Translations under genes and position numbers: made by a program
Part shown: one piece after another, positions 1-7,953 of the stretch
How the letters are laid out: every line of letters starts with the position of its first letter
How positions within the stretch are numbered: position 1 is the first letter of the stretch
Notes under the pieces: model-generated
Databases searched by the model: none
What the model was told of the DNA's origin: nothing
What the model saw: only the letters and a program-made list of their open reading frames with translations
Assembly (NCBI GenBank): GCA_021788625.1
Contig: JAJYKL010000039.1
Span: forward strand, 1 to 37,047
DNA length: 37,047 bases
Direction: 5' to 3'
DNA from: Chloroflexota bacterium
GTDB lineage: Bacteria; Chloroflexota; Anaerolineae; J036; Brachytrichaceae

Positions 1-1071
1 CAGGTGCACCTCGTCATAGATGATCAATCCCCAATCCAGGGTGGTGAAGAGCTGCATGTGAGGGTATTCGTCGATGAGGCCCAGCTTCGCCGCCGTACGC
101 CCGTCCATCGGAGCCAGGGGCGTAGAAAGAGCGGGCGAGGTGGAGCCGTCTCCATTGCTCCCCTGCTCCGCCTCTACCCCGCTCTTCTTTGGCTTGCGGG
201 GCCGGTAGGTGAGCACCTGATAGGTGGTGACAGTAACTGGCCGCACTTCCTTCTTCAAACCTGTATACTCGCCCACCTGGTCTTCGGTGAGGGTGGTCTT
301 GTCCAGTAGCTCGCGAATCCACTGCCGCACCGCAACGGTATTCGGGCACAGGATAAGTGTGGCACATTGCGTTCGCTGCATGGCCGCCATCCCGACGATT
401 GTCTTGCCCGCGCCGCAGGGCAATACGACCACGCCGCTACCGCCGGCAGCGGACCCTTGCGCCCAATACACTTCCGCCGCGTCCTCCTGGTAGGGGCGCA
501 GAGAGAAGGGATCGCCGGTGAGCGCCCCAATGCTACGCAACCCGAACGGCAGAGGTAAGCCGTCCACATAGCCTGCCAGATCCTCAGCCGGGAAACCGAT
601 CTGCACCAGCACGCGCTTCACATGGCCGCGCTGAGCCGGATCGATCTCAAACGTCGTCTGGCTCAGGCGCGCCTTCACCAGGGGGGCGAACAGCTTGTGC
701 CGCGAAATCTCCTCCATCAGGGTGGCGTCGTCGGAGATCACCAGCATGTGGCCGTCCTGGATGACGATCTTGATCCGGCCGTACCGGTTGATCGAGTCCG
801 CGATGTCTACCCGGATGTTGTCGGGCAGGGGGTACTTGCTGTAGCGCTCCAGGTCGTCCAGGATGGCCTGGGCGGTCAGGCCTGCTGCAGCGGCGTTCCA
901 CAGCGAGAGCGCCGAAATGCGGTAGGTGTGCACGTATTCGGGGCTCTTTTCCAGTTCCGCAAAGCGGGCCAGCGCGTCGCGCGCCTCGGTGTACAGGGGG
1001 TTATCCACCTCCAGGAGCACCGTCTTATCGCTCTGGACCACCAGTGGATTTTCCGGCCGATAGTTCTGCAT
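1..1071 (-). CDS. XPB/Rad25-like DNA helicase, N-terminal part (cut by window edge)
   Basis: The open frame starts at the ATG whose first base is 1071 and stays open for 357 codons to base 1, so the C-terminal half lies outside. Residues 1-175 fit the N-terminal domain of bacterial XPB helicases. Residues 192-227 hold LRPYQEDA followed by the Walker A motif LPCGAGKTIVG. The DEAH-like box IYDEVHL sits at 351-357, the last residues visible. Proteins of this family are ATP-driven 3'-5' DNA helicases related to the eukaryotic TFIIH/nucleotide-excision-repair subunit. Their role in bacteria is less certain, with repair or transcription-coupled remodelling proposed. Between YQVLTYRP (284-291) and the DWGLIIYDE segment there is a polar, low-complexity stretch of about 45 residues, which looks like an insertion. 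The family call is firm; the cellular role is inferred. Confidence 0.9.
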   Translation of the reverse strand, partial: MQNYRPENPLVVQSDKTVLLEVDNPLYTEARDALARFAELEKSPEYVHTYRISALSLWNAAAAGLTAQAILDDLERYSKYPLPDNIRVDIADSINRYGRIKIVIQDGHMLVISDDATLMEEISRHKLFAPLVKARLSQTTFEIDPAQRGHVKRVLVQIGFPAEDLAGYVDGLPLPFGLRSIGALTGDPFSLRPYQEDAAEVYWAQGSAAGGSGVVVLPCGAGKTIVGMAAMQRTQCATLILCPNTVAVRQWIRELLDKTTLTEDQVGEYTGLKKEVRPVTVTTYQVLTYRPRKPKKSGVEAEQGSNGDGSTSPALSTPLAPMDGRTAAKLGLIDEYPHMQLFTTLDWGLIIYDEVHL

Positions 1072-1495
1072 ACAGACCTTACATTAGAACACATCTCCGA
1101 GGCCAAATCAAGACAATTTCCGTTTTTTATGCCGATTATTGATTGCCGACTGCCGTAGGACAGCACCATCTTTCGTCTAACCTAAAAAATTAGCCGGAGA
1201 CGAGGAGACAGGAGACGCAGGAGACACATTGCGTTTTGTCACCCGCTCACTTCTTCCTCGTTCATAATGTAATCCGCCGAACCACTCGAACTCTTCCTGC
1301 GCCTGGCAATGCCCCCTACTGACGAGAATGGAGATTCACGACTCAATTCAGCACGGATTTCACGGATTACACTGATAATGAAACACTTTATATCTGTGAA
1401 ATCCGTGTAATCCGTGGTAGATTGTCCGGGTCTGACCTTTTGCGATGGGTCACCAATCTCCATTCTCTTATTTCAAGTCTCCTCTGGGGGTGAGT
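1072..1495. other. Repeat-rich intergenic region between divergent genes
   Basis: These 424 bases separate the helicase (-) from the beta-lactamase-family gene (+). No convincing gene is present. Four GGAGAC words occur at 1196, 1204, 1211 and 1220. A nested inverted-repeat element occupies 1324-1467. Promoters for both genes must lie here, but I find no clear -35/-10 pair. Confidence 0.6.
1324..1467. repeat. Nested inverted-repeat element (MITE-like)
   Basis: The outer arms are a perfect 13-bp inverted repeat, GAGAATGGAGATT at 1324-1336 and its complement at 1455-1467. Inside, 1352-1377 and 1392-1417 form a second, imperfect inverted repeat built from 9-nt units of the type CACGGATTN, about three units per arm. 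The whole is 144 bp and ends 28 bases before the predicted start of the next gene. It encodes nothing recognisable. It could be a non-autonomous mobile element, a structured RNA or a regulatory hairpin. No target-site duplication was identified. Confidence 0.6.
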
Positions 1496-2710
1496 ATGAC
1501 AAAGAGTGGTGGGTTGTCGAAGGCGCGGCTGGGGCGAATGCACGATGTGATGAACGGCTACGTCGAGCGCGGTGAGGTGCCTGGGCTGGTTACGCTGGTC
1601 AGCCGGCATGGCGAGGTATTCGTCGATTGCCTCGGTACGCAGTCGGCCGGTAACAGCGTCCCCGTCCGGCGCGACACCCTCTTCCGCATCTCCTCGATGA
1701 CCAAGCCAATCACGGCCGCGGCCACCATGATCCTGGTCGAGGAGTGCAGGTTGCGTCTGGACGAGCCGGTTGACCGCCTGCTGCCCGAACTGGCGGACCG
1801 CCGGGTTCTGCGGCGCTTCGACGGGTCGCTCGACGAGACCGTACCAGCAAACCGTCCGATCGCCGTGCGCGACCTGCTCACGTTTTGCATGGGCTTCGGC
1901 CAGATGATGGCGCCGCCCGACGCGTACCCGATCCTGAAGGCTGCCAACGATCTACAGATCGGCATGGGACCGCCGAATCCGTCGTCCATGCCCGCGCCGA
2001 ACGAGTGGATTCGCCGTCTGGGGACGTTGCCGTTGATGTGCCAGCCGGGTGAGCGGTGGATGTACAACACGGGCGCTGACGTACTGACCGTCTTGTGCGC
2101 GCGTGCCGCGGGCCAGCCGTTCGAAGCTTTCCTGAGCGAGCGCCTCTTCGAGCCGCTCGGCATGCGCGACACCGCCTTCAGTGTACCCGCCTCCGAACTC
2201 GACCGTCTCGCGACCAGCTACTGGACTAACCCCGCCTCCGGGGCGCTCGGGCTCTTCGACGAGGCCGTGGGAGGCCAATGGAGCCGTCCGCCCGCGTTCC
2301 CCTCCGGCGCCGGGGGCCTGGTCTCCACCGTCGACGACTACCTGGCCTTCGGCCAGATGATGTTAGATATGGGCCGGCATGGCGACGAGCGCATCCTGTC
2401 CAGGCCCTCGGTTGAGCTTATGACGACGGACCAACTGACGCCCGAGCAAAAGGCTGTGTCCGGCTTGGTGTCCGGCTTCTTCGAAAGCCACGGCTGGGGC
2501 TTCGGCATGGCCGTGGTCACCCGTCGCGACGGCGTGGCGAGCATGCCCGGCAAGTACGGCTGGGACGGCGGCATGGGCACCTCCTGGTACTCGGACCCGC
2601 GCGAGGACATGGTCACCATCCTGATGACCCAATGCGCCTGGACCTCCCCCAGCCCCCCGCCCGTCTGCCGCGACTTCTGGACCCTTGCGTACCAGGCGAT
2701 CGACGACTGA
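1496..2710 (+). CDS. Beta-lactamase-family serine hydrolase (class C / esterase type)
   Basis: The 404-residue product is a serine hydrolase of the penicillin-binding-protein/beta-lactamase fold (Pfam Beta-lactamase). The nucleophile motif SxxK reads SSMTKPITAAA, near residue 76. The second motif is WMYNTGADVL. The C-terminal segment GWDGGMGTSWYSDP takes the place of the KTG/HxG element. Such enzymes act as esterases, D-amino-acid peptidases or, less often, beta-lactamases, and the substrate cannot be read from the sequence. No signal peptide is visible, so it is probably cytoplasmic, which argues against a role in antibiotic resistance. I choose the ATG at 1496 because GGGGGTGAG precedes it and because an upstream in-frame ATG at 1445 would make the repeat element part of the protein. 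Confidence 0.9.
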   Translation: MTKSGGLSKARLGRMHDVMNGYVERGEVPGLVTLVSRHGEVFVDCLGTQSAGNSVPVRRDTLFRISSMTKPITAAATMILVEECRLRLDEPVDRLLPELADRRVLRRFDGSLDETVPANRPIAVRDLLTFCMGFGQMMAPPDAYPILKAANDLQIGMGPPNPSSMPAPNEWIRRLGTLPLMCQPGERWMYNTGADVLTVLCARAAGQPFEAFLSERLFEPLGMRDTAFSVPASELDRLATSYWTNPASGALGLFDEAVGGQWSRPPAFPSGAGGLVSTVDDYLAFGQMMLDMGRHGDERILSRPSVELMTTDQLTPEQKAVSGLVSGFFESHGWGFGMAVVTRRDGVASMPGKYGWDGGMGTSWYSDPREDMVTILMTQCAWTSPSPPPVCRDFWTLAYQAIDD

Positions 2711-2780
2711 AGAGGAGACTGGAGATTGGAGGTTAAGCCTTCATACAAGTCACCAACCCCTAATCTCCAATCTGTAATCT
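2711..2780. repeat. GGAGATT-type inverted repeat between convergent genes
   Basis: AGATTGGAGGTTA (2723-2735) and TAATCTCCAATCT (2761-2773) form 13-bp arms with one mismatch and a 25-nt loop. A further partial copy of the AATCTC word follows at about 2776-2790. The region lies between the 3' ends of convergent genes and could serve as a bidirectional terminator, although it has no T-run. The core word is shared with the element at 1324-1467. Confidence 0.5.
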
Positions 2781-5279
2781 CTAATCTCCATCAACGGCCG
2801 CGAATGCTGCTGCCAGAATACTGTCGACGTCGATGTGTAAAGTGCGATAGACGTCCGCGCGCGAGCCGGACTGGCCGAACTTGTCCACGCCCAGCGAGCG
2901 GGTCGGTTGGCCAAACACGCTGCCCAACCACGCCAGCGAGTGCGACGCGCCGTCGAGTACGGTCACGATAGGTGCCCGCCGTTGTGCGGGCTGGATCAGT
3001 TCCGCCAGGTGGTGCTTGCCACCGGTTTCGTCCGCACGGTGCTGCTGCCAGTCCTCGTAGGCCCGGCGCGGGCTGAGCAGGTGGATCACGTTCGCCCCCA
3101 CGCCCTCGCGCTCGAGTACCTCGGCGGCTTGCAGCACCTCGGGCACCATCGCCCCGCACGTGACCAGGTGCACGAGCGGCTCGGACGTGCGCAGTTCCGC
3201 GCCATGCGCTGGACGGAGCACGTATCCGCCCCGCAATGCCTGGCGCCTCAACTCGTCACGGCCCAGCCGGTCCAGTGCCGGCTTCATCAGCGCCTGTTCG
3301 ATCGGCTTGGTGGACAGCCGCAGGTAGGTGCTGCGGCCGTTCTCCCTGTCGCAGCACTGGCGCAAACCCTCCAGCAGCGCCCACTCCACCTCGATGGCGA
3401 AGCACGGCTCGTAGAAGTCCAGGTTGGGCAGCTCCATGCCCAGCGAAGCCGTGACGGACGACTGATGCGCACCGCCTTCGGGCGAGAGCGATACGCCACT
3501 GGGTGTGCCAGCAAAGATAAACTTCGACGCGCCGTATAGCCCATAGATCAATGCATCCAGCCCGCGGCAAACGAACGGATCGTACACCGTGCCGATTGGG
3601 AAGAGGAGCTGGCCGTCCATCTCGTGCGCCAGTCCCAACTGGCCCAATAGCATGAAGAGGTTCATCTCTGAGATGCCCAACTCGATGTGCCGGCCGATGG
3701 GTGCGGCCTGCCAGTGCAGTGCCACGTTGGGTCCCTGTTCATAGTCCGTGACGTTCTTCAGCGAGAACGAGCCAACCCTATTGATCCAGCCGGCCAGGTT
3801 GGTGGACACCGCTACATCGGGCGAAGCCGTGACCAGGCGCGAGCCCACCTGGGGCAGGTCGGCCAGCCTCAGCATCGCACGTCCGAACGCTTCCTGAGTG
3901 GAGGTGACAGCCAAACTGCTGGCGTTTAATTCGGCGGGGATGTCGCTCGGGGAAACCGGCAGGGGGCGCGCTGGACGCTTGTAAGGCAGGTGGAATACGC
4001 CATGCGCGCCAGGCACCTCCAACCCCAGTCGCTCAGCTGATTGGCGGCACCATTCTGCCTCCGGAGTACCCTGCGCGAAGCCATCCCACTGGTCCTCCTC
4101 CTGAACGCCTAAAGACTGCCGAAAGGCACTCAGACGCTCTGGGCTGAGCAGAGCAGAGTGGTTCAGCGGATCGCCAGCGATCGGCAGGCGCCAGCCCTTG
4201 ATGGTGTAGGCAAAGATGGCGGTAGGACGGTCGGTTTCCGCCTCAGCGCAGTGCAGTACGCGCAGCAGCTCAGGCAGATCGTGCCCACCCAGATTCGCCA
4301 GCAATGCAGGCAGGTCACCGTCAGCGGTGTCCGCGATGCAACGGGTGATCTCCTCGCCGCGCTCGTGCCGGGCTAACGAAGCGCGGATGATGGAGCCAGG
4401 TTCGCGGATCAGGCTCTGATACTCCTCATTGCTCATGTCGTCGATGCACTGGTGCAGGGCAGGGCCGCCCTCGCGGGCGTAGGCAGCCTGCAGGGAGGTG
4501 CCGTATTTCGCCTCCAGCACCTGCCAGCCGCAGTCGGCGAAGATGGCTTTCAACCGGGCAGCCCGCACGCCGGGCACTACACGGTCCAGGCTCTGGCGGT
4601 TCAGGTCGATGATCCACAACGTGTTGCTCAGGCCACGCAGTGATTCTTCGATGATGGCCTCCCATACATTGCCCTCATCCAGTTCAGCGTCGCCGCTGAG
4701 GGCGATGAAGCGGCGGGCCGTCGTGTCACCGAAGTGGGCCTGGGCATAGGCTTGCGTGAACGCGGCGAACGAGGGGGCCACCGCACCCAGCCCTACGGAA
4801 CCAGTGGAAAAATCCACCACGTCCACATCTTTCGTGCGGCTGGGGTACGCCTGCAGTCCGCCGAAGTCGCGTAGGGTCGTCAGGTATGAGCGGGGCAACA
4901 TACCCAATAGATACATGGCTGCGTGAAAGACGGGCGAGGCGTGCGGCTTGACGGCGATGCGGTCCGTAGCTTTCATGAAGTGAAAATAAAGCGCCGTCAA
5001 AATGCTGACCACCGAGGCCGACGAGGCCTGGTGCCCGCCGATTTTGGTACCATCGGAATTCGGGCGCACATGGTTGGCATGGTCGATGATTAATGTGGAG
5101 AGCCATAGCAGGCGTTCCTGAATGTGCTCCAGAATGTGGATTTCTTCCTCACTAACGGCAAATGCATCGCAGTCGGTTCGCGCTACGGGGGGCAGGTGGG
5201 TGGTGGTGAAGCGGGGGATGGTCAAGTAGTTCTGTGCCTGCAGTGCAATATCCGGCTCCTTGGTTTCTGAGCTTTTCAT
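2781..5279 (-). CDS. AceE-like thiamine-diphosphate 2-oxoacid dehydrogenase E1 (transketolase superfamily)
   Basis: The 832-residue protein has the three-domain layout of homodimeric pyruvate dehydrogenase E1. Near the N-terminus is KIGGHQASSAS (79-89). The thiamine-diphosphate motif is GDAELDEG (196-203) ending in LNRQSLD (226-232), which matches the spacing and LQRLDGPV region of AceE. The middle domain contains ELGISEMNLF and EGGAHQSSVTAS. A transketolase C-terminal domain follows. AceE oxidatively decarboxylates pyruvate and passes the acetyl group to the E2 lipoyl domain; no E2 or E3 gene is in the window. AceE is usually close to 890 residues, so this one is slightly short. I prefer the ATG at 5279 over an in-frame TTG at 5315, but neither has a good ribosome binding site. 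The substrate could be pyruvate or another 2-oxoacid. Confidence 0.8.
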   Translation of the reverse strand: MKSSETKEPDIALQAQNYLTIPRFTTTHLPPVARTDCDAFAVSEEEIHILEHIQERLLWLSTLIIDHANHVRPNSDGTKIGGHQASSASVVSILTALYFHFMKATDRIAVKPHASPVFHAAMYLLGMLPRSYLTTLRDFGGLQAYPSRTKDVDVVDFSTGSVGLGAVAPSFAAFTQAYAQAHFGDTTARRFIALSGDAELDEGNVWEAIIEESLRGLSNTLWIIDLNRQSLDRVVPGVRAARLKAIFADCGWQVLEAKYGTSLQAAYAREGGPALHQCIDDMSNEEYQSLIREPGSIIRASLARHERGEEITRCIADTADGDLPALLANLGGHDLPELLRVLHCAEAETDRPTAIFAYTIKGWRLPIAGDPLNHSALLSPERLSAFRQSLGVQEEDQWDGFAQGTPEAEWCRQSAERLGLEVPGAHGVFHLPYKRPARPLPVSPSDIPAELNASSLAVTSTQEAFGRAMLRLADLPQVGSRLVTASPDVAVSTNLAGWINRVGSFSLKNVTDYEQGPNVALHWQAAPIGRHIELGISEMNLFMLLGQLGLAHEMDGQLLFPIGTVYDPFVCRGLDALIYGLYGASKFIFAGTPSGVSLSPEGGAHQSSVTASLGMELPNLDFYEPCFAIEVEWALLEGLRQCCDRENGRSTYLRLSTKPIEQALMKPALDRLGRDELRRQALRGGYVLRPAHGAELRTSEPLVHLVTCGAMVPEVLQAAEVLEREGVGANVIHLLSPRRAYEDWQQHRADETGGKHHLAELIQPAQRRAPIVTVLDGASHSLAWLGSVFGQPTRSLGVDKFGQSGSRADVYRTLHIDVDSILAAAFAAVDGD

Positions 5280-5376
5280 GGGCGGTAGGATAGACTCGGA
5301 TAGCAAAATCGTCAATGGAGGAGTGTATGATTTCCCGATCGGCTAAACCTGATAAACCAACCCAGGTTGCATAAAA

Positions 5377-7005
5377 ATGAGAACCAGACAAGAGTGGGAA
5401 GACGAGACCCTGAACCCTTCGCGCAAGCGTGCGCCTGAGCGCCGCGTTCATTTTGAAACCCCTTCCGGAATCCCGTTCGAGATTGTCTATGGTGACGCCG
5501 AATACCCTGGCGAATACCCGTTCACGCGCGGGGTGCACCCCACCATGTATCGTTCGCGTCTGTGGACCATGCGCCAGTATGCAGGCTACGCCAGCGCTGA
5601 GGAGTCGAACCGCCGTTACCGCTACCTCCTGCAGCAGGGACAGACAGGCATTTCGGTTGCGTTTGACCTGCCCACCCAACTGGCCATGGATGCCGATGAC
5701 TCGCTTGCGGTCGGGGAAGTGGGTAAGGTGGGTGTCAGCATCTCTACGTTGGACGACATGCGCGAGCTATTCGATCAGCTCCCACTCAGCCAGGTCAGCA
5801 CTTCCATGACCATCAACGCGCCTGCCGCCATCCTGCTGGCACTCTACATCGCCGTGGCCAAGGAGCAGGGCGCCTCCGAGAGCGAGTTGCGTGGCACGGT
5901 GCAGAACGACATCTTGAAAGAATATGCTGCGCGCGGCCTGTACGTGTTCCCGCCGCGTCCATCCATGCGTCTGGTGACAGACGTTTTTGCCTACTGTAAA
6001 GATCATCTCCCGCACTGGAACACCATCAGCATCAGCGGCTACCACATCCGTGAAGCGGGCAGCACAGCAGTGCAGGAAGTGGCGTTTACCCTGGCGAACG
6101 CGATCGCTTATGTGGAGGCTGCACTGAAAGCTGGTCTGAACGTCGACGAATTCGCCGGACAACTGGCGTTTTTCTTTAACGCACACAATGACCTGCTCGA
6201 GGAGGTAGCCAAGTTCCGCGCTGCCCGCAGGCTATGGGCCCGGATCATGCATGAGCGTTTCGCAGCACACGATCTGCGCAGCTGCATGCTGCGCTTCCAC
6301 GCGCAGACAGGCGGCAGCACGCTCACCGCTCAGCAACCCTTGAATAACGTTGCCCGTGTGACGATCCAGGCACTGGCAGCGGTGTTAGGCGGCGCACAGA
6401 GCCTGCACACCAACAGTATGGACGAGGCACTCTGGCTGCCCACTGAAGAGTCGGTGCGCACAGCCTTGCGTACCCAGCAGATCATCGCCTATGAGAGCGG
6501 TGTGGCGAATGTCGTGGACCCACTGGGTGGCTCATACGTAGTGGAGTATCTGACAGATGAGATCGAAACCCGTGCCCGAGCGCTGATTGACGAGATCGAC
6601 AAGATGGGCGGCGCTGTGCGCAGCATCGAGAGTGGCTGGATGCAAGCGCAAATTTCCGAGTCTGCTTACCGCTACCAAAAGGAAATCGAATCGAGGGACC
6701 GCATAATCGTCGGCCTGAACGAGTTCAAGAACAGCCGTGAGGGGACAGACGACCGGCCTATGGCCCGATTCCGTTCAGACCCGGCGGTGGAGCAGCGCCA
6801 GCGTGAACGTCTTAAGGCCTGGCGCGCGCGACGGGATGGAGCACGGGCGACCGAGCTGATGGCCTGTCTGGAGCACACCGCGCGAGCGAATGAAAACCTC
6901 ATGCCTTGCCTGATTGTCTGCGTGGAAGGCGGCCTGACCGTGGGCGAAATTGGCACGGTGCTACGCCACGTGTTCGGCGAGTACGAACCCCCGACCGTCG
7001 TCTGA
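5377..7005 (+). CDS. Methylmalonyl-CoA mutase, large (catalytic) subunit
   Basis: The 542-residue protein matches the acyl-CoA mutase catalytic barrel: [43 protein letters not shown] and [18 protein letters not shown]. His223 corresponds to the residue that approaches cobalamin. Tyr68 and Arg186 sit where methylmalonyl-CoA mutases bind the substrate carboxylate, which argues against isobutyryl-CoA mutase, where these are replaced. The enzyme interconverts (R)-methylmalonyl-CoA and succinyl-CoA using adenosylcobalamin. The protein ends at the barrel and lacks the B12-binding domain, so a separate small subunit must exist elsewhere; it is not in this window. It is divergent from the AceE-like gene with 97 bases between. 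The ATG at 5377 follows an A-rich stretch without a clear Shine-Dalgarno site. Confidence 0.93.
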   Translation: MRTRQEWEDETLNPSRKRAPERRVHFETPSGIPFEIVYGDAEYPGEYPFTRGVHPTMYRSRLWTMRQYAGYASAEESNRRYRYLLQQGQTGISVAFDLPTQLAMDADDSLAVGEVGKVGVSISTLDDMRELFDQLPLSQVSTSMTINAPAAILLALYIAVAKEQGASESELRGTVQNDILKEYAARGLYVFPPRPSMRLVTDVFAYCKDHLPHWNTISISGYHIREAGSTAVQEVAFTLANAIAYVEAALKAGLNVDEFAGQLAFFFNAHNDLLEEVAKFRAARRLWARIMHERFAAHDLRSCMLRFHAQTGGSTLTAQQPLNNVARVTIQALAAVLGGAQSLHTNSMDEALWLPTEESVRTALRTQQIIAYESGVANVVDPLGGSYVVEYLTDEIETRARALIDEIDKMGGAVRSIESGWMQAQISESAYRYQKEIESRDRIIVGLNEFKNSREGTDDRPMARFRSDPAVEQRQRERLKAWRARRDGARATELMACLEHTARANENLMPCLIVCVEGGLTVGEIGTVLRHVFGEYEPPTVV

Positions 7006-7035
7006 TTGCCTGTAGAGTAGCTTCCAGACGAGACC

Positions 7036-7041
7036 TATAAT
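7036..7041 (+). promoter_or_regulatory. Candidate -10 box upstream of the gene at 7108
   Basis: A perfect TATAAT is followed 51 bases later by AGGAGG (7093-7098), which is spaced 9 nt from the ATG at 7108. No good -35 is found at 16-18 bp upstream. Confidence 0.45.
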
Positions 7042-7107
7042 CATTATGGTCACAGATACATCGAGTTCACGTCAGATCGGGTTGCTTGGGATAGGAGGCA
7101 GTAGGTA

Positions 7108-7953
7108 ATGGAAGTGAACCTGGGTGAAACACAGATCGTGGAGCTTCAGGCCACGTATTCGCAAGAGCAGATCCAGGGTATGGCGGTGGGTAAGCGCGTG
7201 GATGCCTTCGGTCAGATGACCAAGCTACTGTCACGTCCCAGACCTGAGGACATTACCATAGATACGGTCCAGAAGCAGTACGAGCCATTCTGGCATATCG
7301 CGGCTACCTCACACTACATTTACGAGCGCAAACATGCCTACCGTGTCGAGGTGACTGAACCGGAAGTACAGGCGTTAATCATCCAGGACAAGGAATATCC
7401 GGTGGCTCAGGCCAACCGGTCGCGCGCCATAGACCTCGATACGCTTGAGCGCTGCGAAGAGACCTTGCGGCGCGACCTGACCATGGATGCGCAGAGCGGT
7501 GAAGAGGTGGACTTCCGCCGCTATCTCACCTCACCGCAGACGGTGCTGCCCGACATCGCCACATTGCAACAGAGCGGCGCGATTGTAGTCATGCCCCAGG
7601 TGCGCAGCTCGTTTGTGGTGCGCCACGTCATCCCCATGCTGATGAAGACCTTCCACGCCGATAAGGTGGTGGAGGAGACGATCAATGTGGAGACGATCAC
7701 GCTATGCTTCCGGCCCACCTATGCGGTGGAGTACAACTGGGCGGCCAAAGCCAGGCATCAGGTATTGGTGTTCGACGCGCTCTCAGGCAACGCCAAAGCC
7801 GTAGCCGGCGAGTTGAAAAAGCAGGTCGCCAAGGTTCTTGATAACGACATGCTCTTCGACATTGGTGCCGACGCCATTGGCACCATCATTCCCGGCGCCA
7901 ATGTGGCGATCAAGCTTGGCCGGTTCGCTGCGCGGAAAGCGATCAACCCATAA
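7108..7953 (+). CDS. Conserved-looking protein of unknown function, 281 aa
   Basis: I do not recognise this family. The protein has no signal peptide and no strong membrane helix. The N-terminal half contains YEPFWHIAATSHYIYERKH. The middle contains a beta-rich stretch around IVVMPQVRSSFVVRHVIPML. The C-terminus, near residues 250-281, is glycine- and alanine-rich (GADAIGTIIPGANVAIKLG) and may form an amphipathic helix or a short membrane-associated hairpin. The start is well supported by AGGAGG 9 nt upstream of ATG 7108. Its TAA stop shares one base with the ATG of the radical SAM gene (TAATG), so the two are almost certainly cotranscribed and translationally coupled. A functional link to that enzyme is an inference from this arrangement. 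Confidence 0.8.
   Translation: MEVNLGETQIVELQATYSQEQIQGMAVGKRVDAFGQMTKLLSRPRPEDITIDTVQKQYEPFWHIAATSHYIYERKHAYRVEVTEPEVQALIIQDKEYPVAQANRSRAIDLDTLERCEETLRRDLTMDAQSGEEVDFRRYLTSPQTVLPDIATLQQSGAIVVMPQVRSSFVVRHVIPMLMKTFHADKVVEETINVETITLCFRPTYAVEYNWAAKARHQVLVFDALSGNAKAVAGELKKQVAKVLDNDMLFDIGADAIGTIIPGANVAIKLGRFAARKAINP

Noticed and set aside
1496..2710. Antibiotic-resistance beta-lactamase
   Set aside because: There is no signal peptide, and the C-terminal motif differs from true class C enzymes. A general serine hydrolase is more likely.
5377..7005. Isobutyryl-CoA mutase instead of methylmalonyl-CoA mutase
   Set aside because: The Tyr and Arg that bind the methylmalonyl carboxylate are kept at residues 68 and 186.
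7046..7108. A 20-codon open frame (starting MVTDTSSSRQ) whose stop overlaps the ATG of the gene at 7108
   Set aside because: Its ATG lies only 4 nt after the TATAAT box, so the transcript would probably start inside or after the start codon. It has no ribosome binding site.
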